DNA from: Alkalinema sp. FACHB-956
GTDB taxonomy: Bacteria > Cyanobacteriota > Cyanobacteriia > Leptolyngbyales > Leptolyngbyaceae
Direction of reading: 5' to 3'
DNA: 64,000 nt
NCBI RefSeq assembly: GCF_014697025.1
Contig: NZ_JACJRC010000011.1
Location: forward strand, 108,153 to 172,152
The translations under genes were made by a program, and so were the position numbers. This document shows positions 9,904 to 17,946 of the stretch, piece after piece (the stretch's first letter is position 1; every line of letters begins with the position of its first letter). Below the pieces are notes generated by a model that saw nothing but the letters and a program-made list of their open reading frames with translations, was not told the origin of the DNA and did no database searches.

Positions 9904-10005
9904 ATTAGCGCCATACTTCTGGGACTCCCAGCACCGCATAGATTGCCATATCGTTTCTCTCAAAGTCCCCCTTTTGTGGCTCTGCTTCCCGCAGGGTAGG
10001 GGGAT

Positions 10006-10103
10006 TTTGAGATCTGCACGATTTAGGGGAACCTACACGAACTGCAAAGCGCAGCCCCCCTAAGCCCGATCGCGTTCCATCACACTTACATAGCGCCAAC
10101 TCG
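10006..10103 (-). pseudogene. Truncated copy of the small-gene 3' end (98-bp direct repeat, copy 1)
   Basis: These 98 bases match 13030-13127 with only about four differences. On the minus strand 10060-10098 encode the same last 12 residues and stop (WRYVSVMERDRA) as the intact small gene at 13084-13296. Upstream of that the similarity ends, so this is a 3' fragment. C/G-tract repeat DNA lies on its other side (9955-10005). The rest of the 9904-10251 gap holds nothing I recognise. Confidence 0.75.
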
Positions 10104-10251
10104 TGTTATTCAGCAATGCCGATTGTCCCTTCTCTCAGTCCAGGGCAAATTGCTTGGCTCAGCGCTGAGTTCCTGTCGAGCAGGCTACACATCGGAGTAA
10201 ATTAGACTTTGTTGCATAGCTCCTACTCAAAAATTTCAGCCCAACTCTTCC

Positions 10252-12624
10252 ATGAAAATCCCCCTCTCAATCCACAGGGTTGTAGTCCAGAAAACAAGTC
10301 CTTTGTTGTACGTCTCTCTATCCTTAGGGATCTGGATTTTAGGACCTATTTTGCAAGAGTTCCAACAGCGACCTGCCGTAGCCCAACCTGCTCCCCCAAA
10401 CAGAACCTCACTGACAGCGGCCTGTCGAGAGGAGGGATATGCTTATAGTTTTAGTCAGTGGCAGCGGCTGTATGTCATGGACAGCTTTGCCAACCCAGAG
10501 GACGTTGCCCAAATCCTTAAGCTCATACAACGAGCTCAAGGAGATCCACGACTGAGCCAAGTCGCGATCGATCGTCTCACCCCAATCTCTAATTTAGAGT
10601 CACCCTCACGGCTGCTAGAGCTGATTGACAACACCCCATCGACCCAGCAAGCCCAAGTGCTACCGCTAGTTGAACAGTTTGTCGTTCTTGCCCGCGCGCT
10701 ACCCCCTGGCTACAACTACGCCCAAAGCCGCGCGCTCATCGCGGCAGCCCAAGCCTATTCTCAGTTAGATCAGCCATCCCGTAGCGCCCCCCTTCTACAG
10801 CAGGCCCGTCAAACCCTTGGGGGGATTGCCATACCGTTGCTCAAAGCTGAGGTGCAATGGCGCTGGGGGCAAGCCTGGGCCGACCTGGGGCAGCCGCAGC
10901 AGCAAAGTGCCAGTTTAGCGGCGATCTCCACCATCCTCAAAACGCCATCTCGCACCACCACCCCCGAGCAAGATCAGCGTCTGAGCCAGATCCTTGAGCT
11001 GTTTGTGCAGCGCCAACAGATCCCCCAAGCAGAAGCCATTGCTCGGGCCATTCCAGCCTTGCCCCAGCGAATCCAGGAACAGTTTCGGGTGGCAACAGCC
11101 TATTTACGGGCCAAGCAGGTTAAACCCGCTCTGGCTCTGTTCAATCAGACCGTTGCGTTACTTCGTCAGAATTCTCGTCCAGCCAGTTCTGAATTAGGTG
11201 CGATTTCAACCCAAGGTATTATCCAGTTTGTCCAAGCAGGCGGTGTGACCACGGCGACTCAAGCCATGATGCAATTGCCGAATTTAACGGCGCTCCAGCG
11301 GGCACAAACTTGGTTGGCGATCGCCGGAGAAGCCCGCCAACAAAAGCGTCCCAAGGAAGCCGCTCCAGCGCTTGCCCAGCTCATCGCCGCTGGACGCGAG
11401 GGCCAACAGCAGAAGTTTAACAATCCCTATGGGTTTAACGGCCTAGGCCAAAATCAGTGGGGGCATAGCCTCTATCGATTGAGCCAGTCTGAGGGCTATC
11501 AACTGGAGCTAAACCAGTTAATTCAGCAGCTCCAGATTCAGTCAGAAGCTGCCGAGTTTTTGATCGCGATGGCTGTACAAGCCCAACAGTTTGACCAAGC
11601 CCAACAACTGATACCGAGTCCCTTGAACGTTAGAAATGAAGCGGGCACGTTTGATGTACAAGAAATGTGGCGGCTATGGGTTGCAGTTGCCGCTGCCGAG
11701 GCAGGAAAACCGCAGCAGCTCATCGCCCTGGGTGAGCAGGCAAACAGAAAATTAAAGACGGAAGACGCACAAGTCATTACCTTTTCGGCCCCAAATGAAT
11801 TTGGCTCTCGTTCCATTAGACGGGACCCTCCATTTGTGGAAGTCATCGATTTCTCGATTGCCTCGCAGCAGCCAGTAGAGACTGTCTTCGTAGCAATTCA
11901 GGTCTTACAGCAGCAAGGTCAATCCGCTGCGGCCCAATCTCTAACCCAGGTTCTAGCAGAGCACCTCACGATGATGGCAGAACAGCTTTTGACCCCAGGA
12001 TCCAAGGTGCAGCTAGCCTATAACCAGTCGCCTTTAGCCTGGATCGGAAATGTAGAGCAGTTCCTGCGCTTCTATGATCAGGCTAAAAGCGCCGATCGTC
12101 TGTCCGCATTGCAGGTCACTTATCTTCAACAAATCACAGATCCAGCGTTGCGGGCTCAAGAAATGGCTAAACAATTTTTTCTCAATACCTCGGCACCTGA
12201 TTTGGCAGCAGAGATTTCCCGCTTTGGCACCCAGGCACAAGCGTTAGGCATTGCCAACCAGCCCAGCATTGCCCAACGCATTGTTGCAGCGGCTATTGTC
12301 ACAGGCCAACCAGAACTTGCTGCGGATTGGGAAGCCCAAGCGGAACTATCGGCCCAAGCACAGGCAGACCTCTGGTTCCAGCGGAGTTACTCCTTAGCCA
12401 AGGGTACTGATTCATCCACTCTGTTCAGTGTCCTAGATAAGGCCCTGAGACTTTATCAGCAAGCCCCCACAACCAAGCCACTCGATAATGTGCGAGCACA
12501 ACAATGGATTGACATCTATCTGCGCTTTGGCAATGTAGAGAAAGCGCGACAGATCATTGATTTGATGAGTGATACAGAGATGGCAAGGCAGTGGACTATT
12601 CGGCTCAATTGCCTCGATATGTAG
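10252..12624 (+). CDS. Secreted or membrane-tethered helical-repeat protein of unknown function
   Basis: A 790-residue protein that I cannot assign to a named family. It starts with a hydrophobic N-terminus followed by AVAQPA, which looks like a signal peptide with a cleavage site, so it is probably periplasmic or exported. The remainder is rich in Gln, Ala and Leu, with a regular alternation of short amphipathic helices (for example PLVEQFVVLARALP and ALALFNQTVALLRQ) suggestive of TPR-like solenoid repeats. No catalytic motif is visible. It stands alone between two 98-bp direct repeats (10006-10103 and 13030-13127). Confidence 0.75.
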   Translation: MKIPLSIHRVVVQKTSPLLYVSLSLGIWILGPILQEFQQRPAVAQPAPPNRTSLTAACREEGYAYSFSQWQRLYVMDSFANPEDVAQILKLIQRAQGDPRLSQVAIDRLTPISNLESPSRLLELIDNTPSTQQAQVLPLVEQFVVLARALPPGYNYAQSRALIAAAQAYSQLDQPSRSAPLLQQARQTLGGIAIPLLKAEVQWRWGQAWADLGQPQQQSASLAAISTILKTPSRTTTPEQDQRLSQILELFVQRQQIPQAEAIARAIPALPQRIQEQFRVATAYLRAKQVKPALALFNQTVALLRQNSRPASSELGAISTQGIIQFVQAGGVTTATQAMMQLPNLTALQRAQTWLAIAGEARQQKRPKEAAPALAQLIAAGREGQQQKFNNPYGFNGLGQNQWGHSLYRLSQSEGYQLELNQLIQQLQIQSEAAEFLIAMAVQAQQFDQAQQLIPSPLNVRNEAGTFDVQEMWRLWVAVAAAEAGKPQQLIALGEQANRKLKTEDAQVITFSAPNEFGSRSIRRDPPFVEVIDFSIASQQPVETVFVAIQVLQQQGQSAAAQSLTQVLAEHLTMMAEQLLTPGSKVQLAYNQSPLAWIGNVEQFLRFYDQAKSADRLSALQVTYLQQITDPALRAQEMAKQFFLNTSAPDLAAEISRFGTQAQALGIANQPSIAQRIVAAAIVTGQPELAADWEAQAELSAQAQADLWFQRSYSLAKGTDSSTLFSVLDKALRLYQQAPTTKPLDNVRAQQWIDIYLRFGNVEKARQIIDLMSDTEMARQWTIRLNCLDM

Positions 12625-12742
12625 GAGCTGGAGTTTAGACTACTGGAGTTTAGACTAACAGGATAAGAAAAGCGTCCCAACCGAGCAGTTAGGCCGCTTA
12701 ATAGTCAAGAACGTATCAAATCACTCGACTATGACAGGAGTT

Positions 12743-12892
12743 ATACCAAATCAACCTGTGATTGCAACCCATGACGATCCCCCTAAATCCCCCTTAAAAA
12801 GGGGGACTTTGAAAGAATTTGACTAAATTCCCCCCTTTTTAAGGGGGGCTAGGGGGGATCGGATCTATAGCATTGATAAATCAATTTGGTAT
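12743..12892. repeat. MITE with ATACCAAAT inverted ends
   Basis: The element is 150 bp. Its ends are imperfect inverted repeats (ATACCAAATCAA / AAATCAATTTGGTAT). The interior has the C/G-tract stems. The same ends and interior occur at 62989-63138. Its right end abuts the stop codon of the transposase remnant at 12892. Bases 12625-12742 before it hold nothing clear. Confidence 0.75.
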
Positions 12893-13032
12893 TACGCAGT
12901 TGGAAACAGGAAACGAGGAGCCGCCAAATAAGCTCGAATCGCATCCCGCACGATTGCCAGCTTGGCGTCGTACCAGCTTCTCCCTGTGGCGAACCAATGC
13001 AGTTCCAGGCGTAAAAAGGCACGAATCGCTTT
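12892..13032 (-). pseudogene. C-terminal remnant of an IS transposase
   Basis: Read on the minus strand this gives 46 residues plus stop, including AFLRLELHWFATGRSWYDAK and IRAYLAAPRFL then PTA-stop. This matches the C-terminal end of cyanobacterial IS4/IS701-type transposases (pattern AFLRLE-F-TG-SWF-AK-IIR-AIRAYLA-P). Everything upstream of it is missing: the 98-bp repeat begins exactly where the match ends (13030). It is therefore a decayed insertion sequence. The family assignment rests on recalled motif patterns. Confidence 0.65.
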
Positions 13033-13127
13033 GAGATCTGCACGATTTAGGGGAACCTACACGAACTGCAAAGCGCAGCCCCCCTAAGCCCGATCGCGTT
13101 CCATGACGCTGACATAGCGCCAACTCG
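13030..13127. repeat. 98-bp direct repeat, copy 2
   Basis: Second copy of the 98-bp repeat at 10006-10103, same orientation, about 3.0 kb away. It covers the last codons and 3' flank of the small gene at 13084-13296. The 3' flank carries a small palindrome (CTGC-GCTTT-GCAG on the minus strand). The two copies bracket the 790-residue protein gene, the MITE and the transposase remnant. Confidence 0.9.
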
Positions 13128-13296
13128 AACCCGGTACCGGAACGGGAGGGCTCCAGCGCACCCGATCGCTGAACCGCAGGACGTACAACTGATTGATCGT
13201 GGACTGCACGTCTTGCTGTGTGCCCACTAGGTACACATGCATGGGTTTACGATCGTCGTCGATCACCCGATCGAGTTCTGCAAAGTTAATTACCAT
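13084..13296 (-). CDS. Small alpha/beta protein, leader-associated family (type 1)
   Basis: A 70-residue protein starting at ATG 13296, preceded by a good ribosome site (GGAGAAG) 5 bases upstream. It contains VYLVGTQQDVQSTINQLYVL, then FSDRVRWS and YVSVMERD. Over 31 residues without a gap it aligns with the 61/62-residue proteins at 56758 and 61845, sharing Leu, Gly, Val, Ile, Leu, Val, Phe, Trp-Ser and Val at fixed spacing. The predicted layout is strand-helix-helix-strand. I do not recognise a named family. Its leader (13343-13470) has the same structure as the leaders of those two genes. Confidence 0.7.
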   Translation of the reverse strand: MVINFAELDRVIDDDRKPMHVYLVGTQQDVQSTINQLYVLRFSDRVRWSPPVPVPGSSWRYVSVMERDRA

Positions 13297-13342
13297 GGGA
13301 CTTCTCCTAAGTCTGTAGCGGGAAGAAATCCCAAAAATTAAA

Positions 13343-13470
13343 GCCACCCTTTTGCGCAGGACAAATAGGGTGGCCCGATCGAATGTTACAATCCGTGTCA
13401 GACCGCCCAGCTGCCTGTAACAGCTTGGGGGTTTAGCTACCCTTTGTTGTGTCCAGCAACGCTGGGTAGC
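13343..13470 (-). promoter_or_regulatory. Structured leader or attenuator of the small gene (copy 1)
   Basis: Reading the minus strand: a stem GCTACCC/GGGTAGC (13436-13470), a conserved box GCTAAACCCCCAAGCTG (13421-13437), then a strong stem GCCACCC/GGGTGGC (13343-13374) followed by a U-rich run, then the ribosome site and ATG. The last stem plus U-run looks like an intrinsic terminator placed ahead of the gene, so attenuation is plausible. The same plan, with compensating changes in both stems, occurs at 56997-57138 and 62081-62217. The plus strand also has a -10-like TGTTACAAT here, so the direction of transcription is not certain. Confidence 0.55.
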
Positions 13471-13816
13471 GCTTTAATTTCTGGGGTCCAGCCAAATCAA
13501 TCGATGAATGACACGGTTGTAATTGGCCTTGGAACATAAGCCTACGGATAAACCAGGGGAAAAGTCAACTATGTTTCAAAAAGTTACGATCCTGTAATAT
13601 TCAGCAATATTTTCTGCCCCTGCCTGACTTCTCTCCAACGGCTCTAAGAAAATCCAACAATACTCGATCGAACCCTAAGCTTGATGATCCAGTTTATAAC
13701 GAATGGATCGCGATCGCTAATAGGGTTGGGATAGCAAGATTGAATGGATTTGTCTACGTTCTAGGTTCGATCTGCCCTAGCCTCGATGCTACGCGCCGTT
13801 GATGCTAGAAATAATA

Positions 13817-13887
13817 GGGGGAACCGGAAAGATAGAGAAAATGGATGATATTGGTTCAAAAATCAACCATTCTCTCAAGGTTCCCCC
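13817..13887. repeat. 71-bp imperfect inverted repeat beside the CRISPR array
   Basis: The outer arms are GGGGGAACC / GGTTCCCCC, the next arms AGAGAA-ATGG / CCATTCTCT, and the core TTGGTT / AATCAA, giving one long hairpin that ends 15 bases before the first CRISPR repeat. If the array is read on the minus strand it could end the pre-crRNA; it may also be a MITE. Bases 13480-13816 hold no gene that I can see. Confidence 0.6.
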
Positions 13888-13901
13888 TGATTAAGGCTAC
13901 T

Positions 13902-16900
13902 GTTTCCATTGGGTTCCCCAGCGAGTGGGGAGTGGGGATAGAATCAAATATTCCAAGAAACGCTACACTCAGTTTCCATTCAATTGGGTTCCCCAGCGAG
14001 TGGGGAGACTGCTGCCAGACTTGCGCGGGGAAGCATCCCCCAGAGGTTTCCATTCAATTGGGTTCCCCAGCGAGTGGGGAGACTCCACGTCATCAACTTT
14101 TCCTACAACATTCGGCCCGTGTTTCCATTCAATTGGGTTCCCCAGCGAGTGGGGAGAAAATGGTTTGTAGAGTCTGACATTCAAACCGCCTATTAGTTTC
14201 CATTCAATTGGGTTCCCCAGCGAGTGGGGAGCATACGATTTTAATGCATGCCCGATCGCTTATCCATCAGTCAAGTTTCCATTCAATTGGGTTCCCCAGC
14301 GAGTGGGGAGAAAAAGACCGTGCCACATTGATCGCTAGAGCGTTCACGTTTCCATTCAATTGGGTTCCCCAGCGAGTGGGGAGCTGAGCTAGGCTTCAAG
14401 GTGCCTGAGGTGAAGTACGATAAGTTTCCATTCAATTGGGTTCCCCAGCGAGTGGGGAGTACATTCGGGTTGACGACATGAAAGCTGTGGACTTACGCGA
14501 GATTCGTTTGTTTCCATTCAATTGGGTTCCCCAGCGAGTGGGGAGAGAGGCTAAGCTGCTCTATGCCTACCACTCCACAAGCCAAAAAAAGTTTCCATTC
14601 AATTGGGTTCCCCAGCGAGTGGGGAGTAAATAAAGACACTCAGGATAATTGAGCAACGCTTTGTTTCCATTCAATTGGGTTCCCCAGCGAGTGGGGAGAA
14701 GAATGGGGTGAACTATCGAGCTACATTCATTAAAGCAGGTGAGTTTCCATTCAATTAGGTTCCCCAGCGAGTGGGGAGTATTATTTACGATTCCTCATAC
14801 AGTTTGCGATGGATCGTAAGTTTCCATTCAATTGGGTTCCCCAGCGAGTGGGGAGACAATGCAATGGCCGTAGTCTGCGAACCGTGGGAGTTACACCAGT
14901 TTCCATTCAATTGGGTTCCCCAGCGAGTGGGGAGCTACAGATACACCTCAGGTAATAAAGCTGGGCAATTTGTGGCGTTTCCATTCAATTGGGTTCCCCA
15001 GCGAGTGGGGAGTAGGTAATCCTTATGATAGATTTACTGAAGATGCTTTGCGTAGTTTCCATTCAATTGGGTTCCCCAGCGAGTGGGGAGAATGGAGTAC
15101 ACAATGTCTGAACCTCTTGTTATTAGTTTCCATTCAATTGGGTTCCCCAGCGAGTGGGGAGTTATCAAATGTGCTGCGCTCATCCACAAGGCGAAAAAGC
15201 CGTTTTTGCAAGTTTCCATTCAATTGGGTTCCCCAGCGAGTGGGGAGATGGGAGATCGACACCCAAGACCATCAAGAAACCTTGTCCTGCGTGGTTTCCA
15301 TTCAATTGGGTTCCCCAGCGAGTGGGGAGCATGAAGACAATCACAGGCATCATCACCGTTTCCAAGGTTTCCATTCAATTGGGTTCCCCAGCGAGTGGGG
15401 AGGTAACAGACTTCACGGGCAAGATGATTAATATGCCTGCGGGTTTCCATTCAATTGGGTTCCCCAGCGAGTGGGGAGCTGATTGAAAAGGGTAAAACGG
15501 TTGAGAAAGAGATTGAGCAAGCGATCGAGTTTCCATTCAATTGGGTTCCCCAGCGAGTGGGGAGATCGAGACTGGTTCGCAAGAGCCGCGAACCTAGTTT
15601 CCATTCAATTGGGTTCCCCAGCGAGTGGGGAGCGTTCGGTATCTCTAGACTTACTAAACTGTACCGACCTGTTTCCATTCAATTGGGTTCCCCAGCGAGT
15701 GGGGAGTAAACTAATTTCTAACAATGCCTTGAGAGTTCTTGAGGCATTCAAGTTTCCATTCAATTGGGTTCCCCAGCGAGTGGGGAGATGAGGCTTAAAG
15801 ATTTGAGGGCGTTGATGTCGATGTTTCCATTCAATTGGGTTCCCCAGCGAGTGGGGAGAACGGAACAGAGAACGAAAAAGGATTGACTGCTACGTTTCCA
15901 TTCAATTGGGTTCCCCAGCGAGTGGGGAGGCGTATAAATCCCCTGAATTGGAGGAAGGGTTTTCGTTTCCATTCAATTGGGTTCCCCAGCGAGTGGGGAG
16001 GCATCAATCAAGGCACTGATAAGCCAGTTCGCTGGACAGTACAAGTTTCCATTCAATTGGGTTCCCCAGCGAGTGGGGAGGGAAAAACTAAGGGTTAGTT
16101 TTTCCCATAGCTGGTTTCCATTCAATTGGGTTCCCCAGCGAGTGAGGAGTTTGTCAGCTTAGCTGGCAGTCTAAGACCGCGTGTTTTGTTTCCATTCAAT
16201 TGGGTTCCCCAGCGAGTGGGGAGACTGCCAGTGCTCAAGCATTGAGTAGTGCTGATAAGCATTTGTTTCCATTCAATTGGGTTCCCCAGCGAGTGGGGAG
16301 AGGATATAAAATATGCCAACTGAATTAAATCCTACAAAGTTTCCATTCAATTGGGTTCCCCAGCGAGTGGGGAGGGCATATCTTAGATCTTTTGCCGTCG
16401 ATTGACACAGCATGTTTCCATTCAATTGGGTTCCCCAGCGAGTGGGGAGCATAACGGGGATCATAACTCTCCTTTAGAGATTTACAGGGAGTTTCCATTC
16501 AATTGGGTTCCCCAGCGAGTGGGGAGAAACTTACCTATTTTAACTGATGCTACTTTATATCTAAGTAGGTTTCCATTCAATTGGGTTCCCCAGCGAGTGG
16601 GGAGTAGTTATGCTAAACTAAGCAATCATTTAGCACCATTAAAGTTTCCATTCAATTGGGTTCCCCAGCGAGTGGGGAGTGATTTCATCGTCACCAACTT
16701 GGGGCAATACATCATGTTTCCATTCAATTGGGTTCCCCAGCGAGTGGGGAGTTAATTCAAATCTACCGAAAGGAGCACAAGGTTAGGTTTCCATTCAATT
16801 GGGTTCCCCAGCGAGTGGGGAGAAAAATCCTAGTTCAGGACGTAGATAAGATACACGTTTCCATTCAATTGGGTTCCCCAGCGAGTGGGGAGCTAACCAA

Positions 16901-17194
16901 TGTCTAAAGCATCACAAAAACGCTATGCGTTTCCATTCAATTGGGTTCCCCAGCGAGTGGGGAGGCCAGGAACCCCGGTAGATGTGAAGCAATACCGATC
17001 GACATGGTTTCCATTCAATTGGGTTCCCCAGCGAGTGGGGAGAAACATGTGATGAATGCTAATTCGGTCGTGCTAGCAACTGCTCAGTTTCCATTCAATT
17101 GATTTCCCCAGTGAGTGGGGGTAGATACTACGGATATTACCCTAGGTCAGCCTATCTAGTTTTCATTCAATTGGGTTCCCCAGCGAGTGGGGAG
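13902..17194 (-). CRISPR. CRISPR array, 44 repeats of 36 bp
   Basis: The 36-bp repeat starts GTTTCCATTCAATTGGGTTC and ends CCCAGCGAGTGGGGAG on the plus strand. Forty-four copies enclose 43 spacers of about 35-43 bp. Copies 2-42 are identical apart from single changes at 14743 and 16114. Copy 1 (13902) lacks 5 bases, copy 43 (17087) has several changes and copy 44 (17159) has one. On the minus strand the repeat reads CTCCCC...GGGGA (hairpin) and ends CAATTGAATGGAAAC, like the 3' part of many type III and I repeats that becomes the crRNA 5' handle. With the promoter at 17238-17266 this supports minus-strand transcription, the same as the cmr operon. Confidence 0.99.
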
Positions 17195-17334
17195 GAGAGC
17201 TGGATTAAACCTAATACCTACAGGGCTTTCAACTCCCATTATAAATCCCCCTTAAGGAATCGTGAACCAAACTGCTACACTGAATCGCACAGACTAACAG
17301 GAAAAACCAGCGATCGCCCAAAGGAGTCTTTTCC
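17195..17334 (-). promoter_or_regulatory. Putative CRISPR leader and promoter
   Basis: On the minus strand a -35 like TTCACG (17261-17266) and a perfect -10 TATAAT (17238-17243) are spaced by 17 bases and point into the array. Transcription would begin near 17231, about 37 bases before the first repeat met. The other half of the gap (17267-17334) carries the AAAGGAG ribosome site of the divergent gene at 17335. The repeats nearest this leader are the altered ones, which is unusual for an actively growing end. Confidence 0.6.
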
Positions 17335-17934
17335 ATGGTCTACAGCGACTTCACCCTGCGAAAAGTTAAACAAGCCTTTGGCCTCACGATCGTTGAAAAA
17401 GACAGCTTTTTACCCGAAATTCAACCCATTCCTCCCAGCGACTATTTACAAGAAACCCTCCGACGAAATTTAACCTTAGCCCTAGCCGTAGGCACCGAAA
17501 AAGCCCGGTCAGAACTGTTAATCAGTCCAGTCCTCGTAGAACTGCGCGAAATCTTGCATCGATCGGTCAGCATTTTTTCAGGCACCGAGTTCACGGTCGA
17601 TGAAGCCCTGGGATTAAACGGCGTCTGTGACTTCCTCATCAGTCGATCGGAAGAACAGCTCATCATAGAAGCCCCCGTCGTCGCGATCGTAGAAGCTAAA
17701 AAAGAAGACATCAATTCCGGCATTGGTCAATGCATCGCAGAGATGATTGCAGCCCAAAAATTTAATGACATCAATGGATCTACAATCAAGCACGTCTACG
17801 GAACCGTAACCACAGGCAACCTCTGGCGATTTCTAAAACTCGAAGGCCAAACAGTATACGTGGATTTGATGGACTATCCCATTGCCCCAGTCGATCGGCT
17901 CCTCGGCATCTTAAGTTACCTCGCCACCCGGTGA
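17335..17934 (+). CDS. PD-(D/E)XK-like nuclease-fold protein
   Basis: A 199-residue soluble protein. The core GVCDFLIS ... VAIVEAKKEDI ... GIGQC matches the Asp, then Glu-x-Lys, then Gln arrangement of the PD-(D/E)XK fold (Asp about residue 101, EAK about 120-122). Similar 190-210-residue proteins are common in cyanobacteria and are usually annotated hypothetical. The ATG at 17335 has AAAGGAG 7 bases upstream. It diverges from the putative CRISPR leader and converges on the CARF-HEPN gene, 12 bases away. Whether it takes part in CRISPR function is unknown; it could be a separate defence or repair nuclease. Confidence 0.75.
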   Translation: MVYSDFTLRKVKQAFGLTIVEKDSFLPEIQPIPPSDYLQETLRRNLTLALAVGTEKARSELLISPVLVELREILHRSVSIFSGTEFTVDEALGLNGVCDFLISRSEEQLIIEAPVVAIVEAKKEDINSGIGQCIAEMIAAQKFNDINGSTIKHVYGTVTTGNLWRFLKLEGQTVYVDLMDYPIAPVDRLLGILSYLATR

Positions 17935-17946
17935 AAGAGGAAGGCT

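Noticed and set aside
9905..10099. A 64-residue minus-strand frame (MALCKCDGTRSG...)
   Set aside because: It runs through the 98-bp repeat in a frame different from the small gene, with no ribosome site. It reflects repeat DNA.
13343..13470. Known glutamine riboswitch (downstream-peptide/glnA RNA) as an explanation of the leader before the small gene
   Set aside because: It would fit a cyanobacterial leader before a short gene, but I could not find the conserved core of that motif; the shared box here is CCCCCAAGCTG.
13902..17194. Plus-strand transcription of the CRISPR array
   Set aside because: No convincing plus-strand promoter was found before 13902. The repeat end GAATGGAAAC and the promoter at 17238-17266 favour the minus strand. 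Not excluded.
13845..17473. Many open frames on both strands with repeated FPFNWVPQRVG or SIQLGSPASGE segments
   Set aside because: They are translations of the CRISPR repeats; the array explains them fully.
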